Shown: positions 1-11,054, counted from the first letter of the stretch. The stretch: 64,000 nt of DNA from Xanthobacter sp. NM-59 (GCF_021401125.1 NZ_JACBFQ010000014.1:62001-126000), one strand, 5' to 3'. A program made the numbers and translations. Notes: generated by a model from the letters alone, not told the origin.

Positions 1-378
1 TGGGAAGACCGCTACCGCCACGTCATCGAGCTCGGCAAGGCCCTGCCGCCCTTCCCGGAATCGGAGCGCAACGAAGCCAACAAGGTGCAGGGCTGCGCCA
101 GCCAGGTGTGGCTCATCAGCGAGCTGAAGACGACACCCAAGGGCACCGTTCTGGAGTTCCAGGGCGATTCCGACGCGCATATCGTGAAGGGGCTGGTGGC
201 GGTTCTGCTCACCCTCGTTTCCGGCCATAGCCCCCAGGAGATCCTGGAAACGGACGTTCTCGCCATTTTCCGGCAGATCGGGCTCGAGGGGCATCTCACG
301 CCCCAGCGCTCCAACGGCCTGCGCTCCATGGTGGAACGCATCCGCAACCACGCCCGCGCCGCTCTCGCCACGGCGTGA
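1..378 (+). CDS. sufE: Cysteine desulfuration protein SufE (5' end missing)
   Basis: The reading frame is open from the first base of the window, so the N terminus lies outside; 125 residues are visible. SufE takes persulfide sulfur from the cysteine desulfurase SufS on a conserved cysteine and passes it to the SufBCD scaffold for Fe-S cluster assembly in the cytosol. The visible part begins with the family's first helices (YRHVIELGKALPPFP) and has the active-site loop VQGCASQVW with its catalytic cysteine. It ends with the typical C-terminal region RSNGLRSMVERIR. Nothing downstream on this strand is clearly linked to it. Confidence 0.95.
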   Translation, partial: WEDRYRHVIELGKALPPFPESERNEANKVQGCASQVWLISELKTTPKGTVLEFQGDSDAHIVKGLVAVLLTLVSGHSPQEILETDVLAIFRQIGLEGHLTPQRSNGLRSMVERIRNHARAALATA

Positions 379-1399
379 CGCCAAGCGCTCGCCGGCCTCG
401 CGAGAGGCGGGCCGGCCCTTCGTGGGCGCGCATGGGCACGGGCGGTCAAGGCCGCCCGTGTGTTCGCCTTCGGTCCTGCACACGACCCGTCCGACGGTTT
501 TCGCGCACGGCCGCGCGGAGAGAATGCGCGAACTCAAGATGCCCGGGCATGTCCCGAATTGCTGAGACGGGAGTTGCCCAAAAGCCCCTGCGAGCGCCGG
601 GTACGCAAGTTCGCTTCAGGACGGCGCCTTAACGCAATGATCCAGAGTCCTCCCTCAATCGCACGAGGGGGAGACGCTCGAGAGCGTCTTCGAGCGAAGG
701 GGGAACCGGTTCGCGTGAAGGGCACGGGTCGAAACAAGAGCCCGGGCCGTTCGGCGTTTCCTTAGAAACTGAGATCGCGCAACCATACGCCCACCGTCGT
801 TCACGCCCCCGTTCCACCGGCAGCAATGACCGGCGGCGCATCACGGTCGTGGAAGTCGGCCCCGCCCAGCCCTAGGGGCTGCGGGCTCCTCATCGGTTCC
901 GCCCGGCCCGCTCGCGCAGCGCCCCTCAATGATGCTATCCAGGGCCACCGAAGCGCCCGGCGGGCGCCGGACGACCGCGACCGGCCACCCATTGGCCGTC
1001 GCCTTCGACGCATCATTCGAGAGGATGGCCCGTGCCCAGCCCCTTCGCCAAGCTGCTGCGCGCCAAAGGCATCCGCTCCGAAAACGGTCGTGCCAGCGCC
1101 GAAGCCAGCGCCCGCATGTCGCCTTCGCGGCCCGAGGCACGCGACCTGAAGCCCACCCCGGTGAAGCGACTGCGGACGCACGCGCCGAAGGCGTTTCATG
1201 GCAATGCGCCAGAGCATCGGGGGGACACCTTGAAACAGGGGGGCCCCTTCAGCTCCCACCCCGGCCATTCACCCAGGCGAGGCGCCCCCTGCGGCGCGCC
1301 TTCCGGTGCCCGCCCCATCGGCCCGATGGCAATGACGGCCGCAGCGCGCCCGCTTTCCGATGCCATCGGGGGTGGGGCCATGCGTGGGCCGGGCGCGCC
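379..1399. other. Long stretch without a recognisable gene
   Basis: About 1 kb between sufE and the LprI-like gene. Open frames exist on both strands but look like by-products of high GC: Arg/Pro/Ala-rich, no family signature, no convincing ribosome binding site. A frame from about 1032 that begins MPSPFAKLLRAKG is the least random, but I cannot support it. The stretch holds one degenerate intergenic repeat, listed separately. Confidence 0.5.
670..750 (+). repeat. Degenerate alphaproteobacterial intergenic repeat
   Basis: The segment contains GAGCGAAGGGGGAACCGG followed by TTCGCGTGAAGGGCACGGG and TCGAAACAAGAG. From memory it resembles a dispersed intergenic element of Bradyrhizobium, Azorhizobium and Xanthobacter genomes, with a core like GAACCGGTTCGCGTGAAG followed by a CAAAACAAGA tail. 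The copy is imperfect. Only the sequence likeness supports the call. Confidence 0.4.
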
Positions 1400-2095
1400 A
1401 TGACGCCGGGAACCGGAGAGGCGCGCGGGAAGGTGAGGCAGCAGTGGGCCATGGGGCTGGCCGCGCTGATTCTCGCCGTGAGCCCCGTGGCCGTGCTGGC
1501 GTTGCGCCCGCCGGGGCACAGCCCCGAGCCGGCCCTTGCTCCGGGAATCATCGCGGGAAATGTGCGAGCGAAGGATTCCTCGCCCCTTGAAGCGCCCGCC
1601 GAAGCCCCCCCCGCCCCGTCTGACACGACGCTTTCGGCGGAGGCGCAGCCTCTCGCGGAGGCCGGCGGGAGCGGTCCCTGCGCCCTGGACGCGGTGCCCG
1701 CCGTCGAGCGCAACCGCTGCCTCTACGATACCATCCGCACCAGCGAGCTGGCCCTGGAAGCCGAGTTGGCCAATGCGCTGCGGGTGATCGACGCGCGCAG
1801 TGATCTGGCCCCGGTGCAGCGCAACCGCTGGAAAAGCCTGCTGGACGAGGCCCAGTCGCGGTTCCTGCTCTATCGCAACTTCGACTGCCAGAGCGTCGCC
1901 CCCTTCGAGGGCAAAAGGGGCATCGGCAATTTCGAGGAGCGCGCCTTGTGCCTCATCACCGCCAATACGCGGCGCGCCGAGGCCCTGGCCGCCCGCTACG
2001 TGCTGCCGCCCGCTGAGGTGGAACGAGCCGTGCCCGACGGGCCCGCTCCGCAAGCGGGCACGTGGACCCACGCGACGCCGCAGGTCCTCGATTGA
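1400..2095 (+). CDS. LprI-like (DUF1311) exported protein
   Basis: A 231-residue protein. A single hydrophobic segment near the N terminus (GLAALILAVSPVAVLAL, about residues 19-35) suggests a signal anchor or signal peptide. A Pro/Ala-rich linker follows, then a C-terminal domain of about 120 residues. That domain shows the cysteine spacing of the DUF1311/LprI N-terminal family: CALDAV, RNRCLYDT, FDCQS and RALCLITANTRR, with the conserved QRNRWKSLLDEAQSRFLLYRNFDC stretch in between. Family members include lysozyme inhibitors, but most are uncharacterised, so no function is claimed. The ATG at 1451 is an alternative start nearer the hydrophobic segment. Confidence 0.6.
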   Translation: MTPGTGEARGKVRQQWAMGLAALILAVSPVAVLALRPPGHSPEPALAPGIIAGNVRAKDSSPLEAPAEAPPAPSDTTLSAEAQPLAEAGGSGPCALDAVPAVERNRCLYDTIRTSELALEAELANALRVIDARSDLAPVQRNRWKSLLDEAQSRFLLYRNFDCQSVAPFEGKRGIGNFEERALCLITANTRRAEALAARYVLPPAEVERAVPDGPAPQAGTWTHATPQVLD

Positions 2096-2143
2096 AACAG
2101 CGCCCCGGAGCGCCATCGCGGGCACTCCGGGCCCCAATGTCGC

Positions 2144-2767
2144 TCAGGCCGCCAAGTCCTGCTTTTCCGCCACGGTGGAATCGGCGTTCAGGCGGTAGAT
2201 GATGGGGGAGCCGGTGGCGAGCTCGCGCTTCAGGATGCTTTCCGGCGTGTGCTTCTCCAGCACCATGATGAGCGCGCGAAGGGAATTGCCGTGGGCGGTC
2301 ACCAGCGTGCGGTTGCCGCGCAGCACGCTCGGCAGGATCTCCTGCACGTAATAGGGCAGCACGCGGGCCACCGTGTCGCGCAGGCTCTCACCGCCGGGCG
2401 GGGGAACATCATAGGAGCGGCGCCAGGCATGCACCTGCTCCTCGCCCCACTTCTCGCGGGCGTCGTCCTTGTTGAGGCCCGAGAGGTCTCCATAGTCCCG
2501 CTCGTTCAGGGCCAGGTTCTTCACCGGCTCCAGGGCGCCCTGGCCCATCTCGTTCAAGATGAGCGAGCAGGTGGTCTGGGCGCGGCTGAGGGCGGAGGTG
2601 AAGGCGGCGTCGAACACCAGGCCCTGCGCCTTGAGGCTGGCGCCGGCGCGCTTGGCTTCCATCACGCCCTGCTCGGTCAGCGCCGGATCGCGCCAGCCGG
2701 TGAACAGGTTCTTGAGGTTCCACTCGCTCTGTCCGTGGCGGACGAGCACGAGGATACGGTCGGACAT
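2144..2767 (-). CDS. gpmA: 2,3-bisphosphoglycerate-dependent phosphoglycerate mutase
   Basis: A 207-residue glycolytic enzyme interconverting 3- and 2-phosphoglycerate. It starts [17 protein letters not shown], giving the catalytic histidine of the RHG motif at about residue 10, and later has [13 protein letters not shown], the acidic [12 protein letters not shown] segment and the second catalytic histidine in [12 protein letters not shown] chose the ATG at 2767 because the upstream extension (16 codons) runs into the end of dapB and has no family likeness. Alphaproteobacterial GpmA is usually of this short type. It lies 22 bases downstream of dapB on the same strand and is probably co-transcribed with it. 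Confidence 0.95.
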   Translation of the reverse strand: MSDRILVLVRHGQSEWNLKNLFTGWRDPALTEQGVMEAKRAGASLKAQGLVFDAAFTSALSRAQTTCSLILNEMGQGALEPVKNLALNERDYGDLSGLNKDDAREKWGEEQVHAWRRSYDVPPPGGESLRDTVARVLPYYVQEILPSVLRGNRTLVTAHGNSLRALIMVLEKHTPESILKRELATGSPIIYRLNADSTVAEKQDLAA

Positions 2768-2789
2768 CAACAGCTCCGAAAACGCGGGT

Positions 2790-3629
2790 TCAGAAATCGG
2801 ACAGGCCGAGCACATCGGCCATGGAATAGAGCGCCGGCGCGCGCCCCTTCACCCAGCGTGCCGCCACCAGCGCGCCATGGGCGAAAATCATGCGGTCCTC
2901 GGCCTTGTGCACCAGCTCGATGCGCTCGGCCGGGCCGGCGAAGATGACGGCATGCTCGCCCACCACGGAGCCGCCGCGCAGGCTGGCAAAGCCGATGGTA
3001 CCCGGCTTGCGCGCGCCGGTCTGGCCGTCACGCCCGCGCTCGGACCATTCATCCAGGTCGCGCCCGCGCCCCTCGGCCGCCGCCTCGCCCAGCAGCAGAG
3101 CGGTGCCGGAAGGCGCATCAACCTTCTTGTTGTGGTGCATTTCCAGGATTTCGATATCGAACGTCTCATCCAGCGTGGCCGCCACGCGCCGGGTCAGCGC
3201 GGCCAGCAGGTTGACGCCGAGGCTCATATTGCCGGACTTCACCACTGCCGTGGCCTTCGCCGCCGCGGTGAGCGCCACCGTGTCCTGAGCGGAAAAGCCG
3301 GTGGTGCCGATCACCATCGCCACCCCGCGTTCCGCCGCCACGCCCGCGAGGCGCACCGAGCCAGCGGGCGAGGAGAAATCGATCACCACATCCGCGCCAT
3401 CGAGCACCTGCGGGAGGTCCGTCTCATCGCTGCGAACGGGAATGCCATTGGCTGGCAGCCCCGCCACCACGCCGGAATCGGCGCCGAGATAGGCGCTGCC
3501 GGCGTGCTCCAGCGCACCGGCCAACACCAAACCCTTCTGCTCGGAAATGGCCTTGACGAGGGTGCGGCCCATGCGGCCGCCGGCTCCGGCGATGACGATG
3601 CGCAGGTCGGACACGCGCGTGCTCCTCAA
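2790..3629 (-). CDS. dapB: 4-hydroxy-tetrahydrodipicolinate reductase
   Basis: A 279-residue NAD(P)H-dependent reductase of the diaminopimelate/lysine pathway. The N-terminal Rossmann motif is [13 protein letters not shown] (about residues 12-24). The substrate-binding and catalytic signature [15 protein letters not shown] lies near residue 165. IGTTGFS and the C-terminal [15 protein letters not shown] also match the family. The start at 3629 leaves a short MRSTR leader; a GTG five codons in ([10 protein letters not shown]) is an alternative. It is followed by gpmA and preceded by the DUF1330 gene and pyrF, all on this strand. Confidence 0.95.
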   Translation of the reverse strand: MRSTRVSDLRIVIAGAGGRMGRTLVKAISEQKGLVLAGALEHAGSAYLGADSGVVAGLPANGIPVRSDETDLPQVLDGADVVIDFSSPAGSVRLAGVAAERGVAMVIGTTGFSAQDTVALTAAAKATAVVKSGNMSLGVNLLAALTRRVAATLDETFDIEILEMHHNKKVDAPSGTALLLGEAAAEGRGRDLDEWSERGRDGQTGARKPGTIGFASLRGGSVVGEHAVIFAGPAERIELVHKAEDRMIFAHGALVAARWVKGRAPALYSMADVLGLSDF

Positions 3630-3647
3630 GAGAATGGGGGGACGGGC

Positions 3648-4289
3648 TCAGGCAGCAGGCTGCCGGCCCGCATAGCCGGAAATGATGATGAGGTCGCCTT
3701 CCGCCGCGCGCTTGCGGCGGGAGAAGGCCTGCTGGTAGGCGAAGGAGTGGTAGCAGGCCTTCGCGCTGGCGAGATCGGGAAAGGCGATCACGATGTACTG
3801 CGAGCGGCCCTTGCCCTCCACCACCACGCTGCGCCCGCTGCGCACCAGGAACCAGCCGCCGAACTCCGCCAACGCCTTCACATTGGCCGCGCGATACTGG
3901 TCATAGGCCGCCGGATCGGTGACATCCATGCGCACCATCCAATAGCCGCGGGGAAACTCGCGCGTGCTTTCGGCCGGGGCCTGGGCGCTCGGCTGCTCGC
4001 CATCATAGCCTTCCACCACGGCGAGGTCGGTGATGGCGCAGTCGCCCCGCAGCGCCGCCACCTTCCGGTATTCGGGCGAGCTGCAGGCCGCCACGGCCTC
4101 GTCATAGGAGGGCCACTCCACCAGCACGTTGCGGTGGCGCTTGATGCCCTCCATGTGCTCGAAATCGCCGCCGGCGATCAGGAACTTGGCCTTGCGCTCG
4201 GCCAGGAAGGCCACGTTGGCGTTGGCATAGGTGATGAAATCGACGGGATCGACCACGTCGACATTGATGAACCAATATCCCTTGGCCAT
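3648..4289 (-). CDS. Tandem DUF1330 domain protein
   Basis: A 213-residue cytosolic protein of two DUF1330 (dimeric alpha/beta barrel) repeats. Repeat 1 starts GYWFINVDVVDP and repeat 2 starts GYWMVRMDVTDP; each ends in a strand of the type VVEGYDG or IISGYAG. Single-domain members are about 95 residues, so this is an internal duplication. Function is unknown. I placed the start at the ATG at 4289 because GAGAGGGGG lies just upstream; an ATG 18 bases earlier lacks a ribosome binding site and abuts the pyrF stop. The short gap to pyrF suggests co-transcription with it. Confidence 0.85.
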   Translation of the reverse strand: MAKGYWFINVDVVDPVDFITYANANVAFLAERKAKFLIAGGDFEHMEGIKRHRNVLVEWPSYDEAVAACSSPEYRKVAALRGDCAITDLAVVEGYDGEQPSAQAPAESTREFPRGYWMVRMDVTDPAAYDQYRAANVKALAEFGGWFLVRSGRSVVVEGKGRSQYIVIAFPDLASAKACYHSFAYQQAFSRRKRAAEGDLIIISGYAGRQPAA

Positions 4290-4308
4290 GCTTACCCCCT
4301 CTCCCACA

Positions 4309-5040
4309 TCAGTCGCCGGCGAGCTCGGACAGGATCTGCCGCGCGGCCTCGCGCGGGTCCGGCGCGGCGATCACGGGACGCCCCACCACGATCATGTTGG
4401 CTCCGGCGGCCACGGCTTCGGCCGGGCTCGCAATTCGCTTCTGGTCTCCCACGGCGGCGCCGCGTGGGCGCACGCCAGGCGTGACCACCAGCCCGTCCGG
4501 CCCAAGCACGGTGCGCACCATGGCCGCATCCGTGGGGGCGCAGATGACGCCGGCGACACCGGCGGCGCGCGCATCCCCGGCGCGGCGGCGCACGGTTTCG
4601 GTGACGCCCGCGGCATAGCCGGCGGCGGCAAGGTCCGCATCGTCATAGGAGGTGAGGACGGTGACGCCCAGCACCTTCAGCGGCGAGCCGGCGGCGCCGC
4701 GCGCGGCGGCGGCGAGGGTCTGGGGATAGGCATGGACGGTGAGCAGGCTCACGCCCCGGGCGGCGGCGGCGGCCGTGGCGCGCTCCACCGTATTGCCGAT
4801 GTCGTGCAGCTTCAGGTCCAGGAACACCCGCTTGCCGGAGCCGATGAGGTCGGCGGCGAGGTCCAGCCCGCCGGCAATGGTGAGCTCCAGCCCGATCTTG
4901 TAGAAGGAGACGTCGTCGCCGAGCTGCCACACGAGCGCTTCAGCCGCGCTCACACTGGGGAAGTCCAGGGCGACGATGAGACGTTCGCGCGCCGCGTCGA
5001 TGCGCTGCTGGTGGTCTCCGCCCGAAAGCGCTGCGCTCAT
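4309..5040 (-). CDS. pyrF: Orotidine 5'-phosphate decarboxylase
   Basis: A 243-residue enzyme catalysing the last step of UMP synthesis. It contains LIVALDFPS near the N terminus, the catalytic DLKLHDIGNTV motif (about residues 95-105) with the Asp-Lys-Asp array, and the C-terminal phosphate-binding VTPGVRP and IVVGRPVIAAPDP. Length and motifs fit the bacterial type 1 family. It leads the minus-strand run pyrF-DUF1330-dapB-gpmA; no functional link between these genes is obvious. Confidence 0.97.
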   Translation of the reverse strand: MSAALSGGDHQQRIDAARERLIVALDFPSVSAAEALVWQLGDDVSFYKIGLELTIAGGLDLAADLIGSGKRVFLDLKLHDIGNTVERATAAAAARGVSLLTVHAYPQTLAAAARGAAGSPLKVLGVTVLTSYDDADLAAAGYAAGVTETVRRRAGDARAAGVAGVICAPTDAAMVRTVLGPDGLVVTPGVRPRGAAVGDQKRIASPAEAVAAGANMIVVGRPVIAAPDPREAARQILSELAGD

Positions 5041-5192
5041 GGCCCCTCCTCAATGGCTCCGGCGGGGCTGCGCGAGTGGACGGCTCCACCCGATCTCACC
5101 GCCGGATCGAGGAGGCGTAGCCGCCGCGACGATGGGTGGCAAGGTGCGCCGCCGGAATTCTCGACAGCAAGCGGCTCAGGGCCCCGAGGGGC

Positions 5193-5795
5193 TCAGGGCC
5201 GGTGATAGACCCACACGCGGGCCGGCGGGATGTTCATCCACACCCGCGGCGACACCTTGCCCTCGATCTTGCCAGGCAGGAGCGGCACCGGGGACACGAC
5301 CGCATAGGTGAACTGCACGAACGGCGCGCCGGGCACGGTGAGGTCGAACGCCTCATTCACCATCCGGTGGCGCTCGGCCTGGGGCATGGTGAACAGCGGC
5401 AGCGACGAAATGGTGCCCACGGCCTTGCCCGGCAGCGCATTGCCCAGGGTCTTGCGCATGGCATAGGCATCGCCGTGAATGACGGTGACACCCGGATAGC
5501 GGCGGCGCAGCAGGGCGCAGAATTCCGGATTGTACTCGATGAGGAACAGCCGCTCGGGCGCGAAGCCCCGCGCCAGCAGCGCCTTCGTGACCGGGCCGGT
5601 GCCCGGGCCAAGCTCGATGACCGGGCCGTCTTTGCTCGGATCGAGATAGCTCGCCATCATCTTGGCGAGGCCGGGGCTGGAGGGGGAGACCGCACCGGTT
5701 TTCAGCGGGTTCCGGAACCACGACTGCAGGAAGCGCACCTCGTCGTTGAGGCCCCCCTTCGGGGAAGAATTGCGCGGCTCTCGGGAATGAAACAT
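5193..5795 (-). CDS. pmtA: PmtA-type phospholipid N-methyltransferase
   Basis: A 200-residue SAM-dependent methyltransferase that looks like rhizobial PmtA, which methylates phosphatidylethanolamine towards phosphatidylcholine. It has DEVRFLQSWFRNPLKTGAV, VIELGPGTGPVTKALL (SAM motif I), LFLIEYNPEFCALL and the core SSLPLFTMP. I chose the ATG at 5795 because AGAGGTG lies 6-12 bases upstream and family members begin near this point; an upstream in-frame ATG at 5861 has no support. Sequence-related proteins are often annotated as rRNA adenine methyltransferase-like, so the substrate is inferred from similarity to PmtA. Confidence 0.75.
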   Translation of the reverse strand: MFHSREPRNSSPKGGLNDEVRFLQSWFRNPLKTGAVSPSSPGLAKMMASYLDPSKDGPVIELGPGTGPVTKALLARGFAPERLFLIEYNPEFCALLRRRYPGVTVIHGDAYAMRKTLGNALPGKAVGTISSLPLFTMPQAERHRMVNEAFDLTVPGAPFVQFTYAVVSPVPLLPGKIEGKVSPRVWMNIPPARVWVYHRP

Positions 5796-5857
5796 CAGCG
5801 GCACCTCTGGCGCCCAATCAAGGAGTGTCAGGCGATTAGACGGGATCGGGGCGATGG

Positions 5858-6484
5858 TCAAGATTCAGGGGCCGCCCGCAGCACCCCATGCAACAGGTTG
5901 TCGAGCATTCCCGCCAGCAGTTCCTCCTCCGGCGCGGAGAGGAACGCGGAGCAGGTGATCTTGAGGCTGGCAAGGCCATGGAGCAGCACCCACAGGCCGG
6001 TCGCCAGGCTCTCCGGCTGCGCCCCGGCGCGCAGGCGTCGGGCGGCGGCGAGCTCCGCAAATACGCCCGCCAGCAGGGCAAAGGCGGCCGCCCCCGTCTC
6101 GTCCTTGCCACCGAGGGCGCTGGCGGCAAAGCCCGGCTCCATGAAGATCAGGCGATAGGTTTCCGGCTCCTCTCGGGCGAACTGCACATAGGCCCGGCTC
6201 AGCGCGCGAAGGCGGGCCAGCGGGTCTGCTTCACACCCCGCCTCGGACAGGCGGGCATGAAGGGAGCGCATACCTGCCTCGCCCAGTTCGCGGGCAATGG
6301 CCTCCCGGCATTCGAAGTGCAGGTACAGGGCCGCCGGTGAATAACCCGCCTGCTGGGCGATCCGCCGCATGGTGAGCGCCGCGAATCCCTCATCGAGAAC
6401 GATGCGCCGGGCCGCCTGCAGGATGCGCTCGCGGGCATCCTCCTTCCGGCGGGCACGGGGGCTGGGGTTTTGATTTTCGTCCAT
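5858..6484 (-). CDS. TetR/AcrR family transcriptional regulator
   Basis: A 208-residue one-component repressor. The N-terminal helix-turn-helix is typical of the TetR family: RERILQAARRIVLDEGF, then MRRIAQQAGYSPAALYLHF (about residues 20-60). The C-terminal ligand-binding half resembles TetR_C/WHG-type domains (LRALSRAYVQFAREEPETYRLIF). It is divergent from the epimerase gene at 6563. A palindromic operator lies between them, so it probably represses both itself and that gene. The ligand is unknown. Confidence 0.9.
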   Translation of the reverse strand: MDENQNPSPRARRKEDARERILQAARRIVLDEGFAALTMRRIAQQAGYSPAALYLHFECREAIARELGEAGMRSLHARLSEAGCEADPLARLRALSRAYVQFAREEPETYRLIFMEPGFAASALGGKDETGAAAFALLAGVFAELAAARRLRAGAQPESLATGLWVLLHGLASLKITCSAFLSAPEEELLAGMLDNLLHGVLRAAPES

Positions 6485-6500
6485 GGGCGCAGCAAGCCTG

Positions 6501-6543
6501 TTGACGTGAACGGCGTTTAGTTTATGAACATCGTTCAGTGAAC
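6501..6543 (+). promoter_or_regulatory. TetR operator overlapping the epimerase promoter
   Basis: TGAACATCGTTCA (6525-6537) is a palindrome of five-base arms around ATC. It overlaps a second one, GTTCAGTGAAC (6533-6543). A likely promoter for the plus-strand gene, TTGACG (6501-6506) and TATGAA (6523-6528) with 16 bases between, runs into the first palindrome. A repressor bound here would block RNA polymerase. The site lies 40 bases from the TetR start codon and 20 from the epimerase start. Confidence 0.6.
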
Positions 6544-6562
6544 AGTGGTCAGGAGCGGTTCT

Positions 6563-7552
6563 ATGACCGACGCGTCCTCCATGCAAGCACACGCGCCTGC
6601 CCGCATCGGCCTCGTCGGCGGCACCGGCCCCATTGGCGCCAGCATCGGCGCGGCGTTTACAGCCACCGGCACGCCCTTCGCCGTGATCGGCCGCAGCCTC
6701 CCCTCCATCACCGACCATTTCCGTGGCGTGCCGGGGGTGGAAGCGCGGCAGTGGGACCCCGACGACCCGGCGCGCATCCGCGCTGCCGTGCGCGGACTCG
6801 AAACGCTGGTCTATATGGTGGGTGTTCCCTATGACGCGTTCCGCCTGCATCCAGACCTGATGCGCCGCACCCTGGAGGCCGCCGAGGCGGAAGGCGTGCG
6901 CCGGCTGCTTCTCATCGGCACCGCCTACCCCTTCGGGCGGCCGCGCGCAGCGCGGGTGGACGAGGGCCATCCTCGCGAGCCGCACACCTTCAAGGGGCGC
7001 ATGCGCAAGGAACAGGAAGACCTGGTGCTGGAGGCCGGCGCGCAAGGCCGCATCGCCACCGCCATCCTCCGCCTGCCCGACTTCTACGGGCCGCAGGTGG
7101 AGCGCAGCTATCTGGCCGACATCTTCGCCGCGGCGGCCGCCGGGCGCCGGGCCAAGGTCATCGGCCCCATCGACACGCCCCATGAATTCGTCTTCGTGCC
7201 CGATGTGGGGGAGGTGGTGCGCCGGCTGCTGATGCGCGAGGACGCCTTCGGCCGCGCCTTCAATCTGGGCGGCGCCGGCACCATCACCGTGCGGCAGGTG
7301 GCGGAACAGGCCTTCATGCTGGTGCGCAGCAATCCCAGGCTGTTCGTCGCCAACAGGCTCATGCTGCGCCTGGCGGGCCTGTTCGACCCGCTGATGCGCG
7401 AGCTGGTGGAGATGCATTATCTGATGACCGACCCGGTCATCTTCGACGATACCGCCCTCACCCAGCTCCTCGGGCCGCTGACGAAGACCTCCTATGCGGA
7501 GGGCATCGCCCGCTCCATGGATGCCGCCCGGCGGGCCCTGCGCCCGGCCTGA
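6563..7552 (+). CDS. NAD(P)-dependent epimerase/dehydratase family protein
   Basis: A 329-residue extended short-chain dehydrogenase. The nucleotide-binding motif IGLVGGTGPIGASI is near residues 15-28, followed by segments typical of NAD-dependent epimerases (LETLVYMVGVPY, LLLIGTAYPFG, ILRLPDFYGP and FNLGGAGTITVRQVAEQ). The usual YxxxK catalytic pair is not clear: the matching region reads HTFKGRMRKEQE, with Phe where Tyr is expected, so the chemistry is uncertain. The ATG at 6563 is preceded by AGGAG, whereas a GTG at 6545 is not. The divergent TetR gene and its operator suggest control by a small molecule. Confidence 0.75.
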   Translation: MTDASSMQAHAPARIGLVGGTGPIGASIGAAFTATGTPFAVIGRSLPSITDHFRGVPGVEARQWDPDDPARIRAAVRGLETLVYMVGVPYDAFRLHPDLMRRTLEAAEAEGVRRLLLIGTAYPFGRPRAARVDEGHPREPHTFKGRMRKEQEDLVLEAGAQGRIATAILRLPDFYGPQVERSYLADIFAAAAAGRRAKVIGPIDTPHEFVFVPDVGEVVRRLLMREDAFGRAFNLGGAGTITVRQVAEQAFMLVRSNPRLFVANRLMLRLAGLFDPLMRELVEMHYLMTDPVIFDDTALTQLLGPLTKTSYAEGIARSMDAARRALRPA

Positions 7553-7561
7553 GCGGCGCCG

Positions 7562-8737
7562 TCAGGCGCCGTCGCTGGGTGCGCCGCTGGCGCCCTGGCC
7601 GGTGGCGCCCTGGAAGAACTCCTTCACCTTGGAGAAGAAGCCCGTGGACTCGGGATGGGTCTCGCCGGAGCATTCCTTGTCGAACTCGGTGAGCAGCTCC
7701 CGCTGGCGCTTGGTGAGCTTCTGCGGGGTTTCCACCACCACCTGCACATACATGTCGCCGAAATTGCGGGTGCGCAGGACCGGCATGCCCTCGCCCGTCA
7801 GGCGGAAGCGCTTCTGCGACTGGGTGCCCTCGGGAATCTTCACCTTGGTCTTCTCACCGCCAATGGTGGGCACCTCCACCTGCCCGCCGAGGGCGGCGGT
7901 GACCATGGAGATGGGCACGCGGCAATACAGATCCGCCCCCTCGCGCTGGAAGAAGGGATGGGGCTCCAGCGACAGGAAGATATAGAGGTCGCCCGCCGGC
8001 CCGCCGCGCACGCCGGCCTCGCCCTCGCCGCCCAGGCGGATGCGGGTGCCGTCTTCCACGCCCGCGGGAATCTGCACCGAAAGGGTGCGTTCGCGCGTCA
8101 CCCGGCCGGCGCCGCCGCAGGAGCCGCACGGATCCTCGATGATGGAGCCGCGGCCCTGGCAGCTCGGGCAGGTGCGCTCCAGGGTGAAGAAGCCCTGGGC
8201 ATGGCGGATCTTGCCCGCGCCACCGCAGGTGCGGCAGGTCTTCGGGCTGGTGCCAGCCTTGGCGCCGCTGCCGTTGCAGGCCTCGCAGGTGACGGAGGTG
8301 GGAATCTTGATCTGCGCGGTCTTGCCGGAGAACGCCTCTTCAAGCGTGATCTCCATATTGTAGCGCAGGTCGGCGCCGCGCCCGCGCGACTGGCCACCAC
8401 GGCTGCCGCCACCGCCGCCGCGCCCCATGGCGCCGCCGAACAGGTCGTCGAAGATATCCGCAAAGGACGAGGCGAAATCGGAGCCGAAGCCGGGGCCCCC
8501 GCCGCCGCCATTCTCGAACGCGGCATGGCCGAAGCGGTCGTAGGCGGCGCGCTTCTGCGGATCCTTCAGGATCTCGTAGGCTTCGTTGACTTCCTTGAAG
8601 CGGATTTCCGCGTCCGCGTCATTCTGGTTGCGGTCCGGGTGCCACTTCATGGCCAGCTTGCGGTAGGAGGCCTTCAGCACCGTCTCGTCGGCGCCGCGGT
8701 CGCAGCCGAGGATCTCGTAAAAGTCGCGCTTGGCCAT
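7562..8737 (-). CDS. dnaJ: Chaperone protein DnaJ
   Basis: A 391-residue Hsp40 co-chaperone that delivers unfolded substrates to DnaK and stimulates its ATPase. It has an N-terminal J domain with the HPD tripeptide in MKWHPDRNQ, a Gly/Phe/Arg-rich linker, four zinc-binding CxxCxGxG repeats ([32 protein letters not shown]) and the C-terminal substrate-binding domain. The ATG at 8737 gives [11 protein letters not shown]; a GTG two codons upstream is also in frame. It lies downstream of dnaK on the same strand with about 280 bases between them. Confidence 0.98.
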   Translation of the reverse strand: MAKRDFYEILGCDRGADETVLKASYRKLAMKWHPDRNQNDADAEIRFKEVNEAYEILKDPQKRAAYDRFGHAAFENGGGGGPGFGSDFASSFADIFDDLFGGAMGRGGGGGSRGGQSRGRGADLRYNMEITLEEAFSGKTAQIKIPTSVTCEACNGSGAKAGTSPKTCRTCGGAGKIRHAQGFFTLERTCPSCQGRGSIIEDPCGSCGGAGRVTRERTLSVQIPAGVEDGTRIRLGGEGEAGVRGGPAGDLYIFLSLEPHPFFQREGADLYCRVPISMVTAALGGQVEVPTIGGEKTKVKIPEGTQSQKRFRLTGEGMPVLRTRNFGDMYVQVVVETPQKLTKRQRELLTEFDKECSGETHPESTGFFSKVKEFFQGATGQGASGAPSDGA

Positions 8738-8981
8738 GCTCACTCTTCACCCGCCGCAACCGGCCCTGGTCCGTTTTCACCCCGCTCCGCCGGCGCCGAA
8801 GCGACCGGGAGAGGAACCTTGGGCGAAGCCTCCGGCTGAATGCGCCGGATGTGCGGGGCGCTCGCAGCCGGGCGCCGGGAACAGGCGGTCACGCTATCTG
8901 TCGCCGCATCCCGGCATCCCCTGGGGGCCGGTTCCATGCAGCGGTTGAAACAACACGCTCCGCCACGGTGGGCGGAAGGAA

Positions 8982-9009
8982 GAAGCGGGGGGGGGGGGCC
9001 CGCCGCTTC
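8982..9009 (-). terminator. Hairpin with a 12-G run between dnaK and dnaJ
   Basis: GAAGCGG (8982-8988) pairs with CCGCTTC (9003-9009), just after the dnaK stop. The loop holds a run of 12 G on the plus strand (8987-8998), read as C in the dnaK transcript. There is no T run after the stem, so it may work as an mRNA end-stabiliser or partial attenuator. It would explain lower dnaJ than dnaK expression, but that is inference. Confidence 0.4.
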
Positions 9010-9013
9010 ATGA

Positions 9014-10915
<1,902 letters not shown>

Positions 10916-11054
10916 ATAGTTTCTCCTTGCCGGCAGACCGGCCGGGCCCTTTCGGCACCCGCCTGGGATAGGTCGCGGGCCCCTGCCGCAACCGATCCGC
11001 CGGCCCCCTTCACTTGAAATTGGGGTTCGTCGCGAAAACGACGATCGAGGCGGA

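Noticed and set aside
2559-4484. Long open frame on the plus strand across gpmA, dapB and the DUF1330 gene
   Set aside because: It crosses three supported minus-strand genes and has an implausible composition.
5858-7417. A 519-codon minus-strand frame that would fuse the TetR regulator to a long N-terminal region
   Set aside because: The upstream part is antisense to the epimerase; the regulator starts at 6484.
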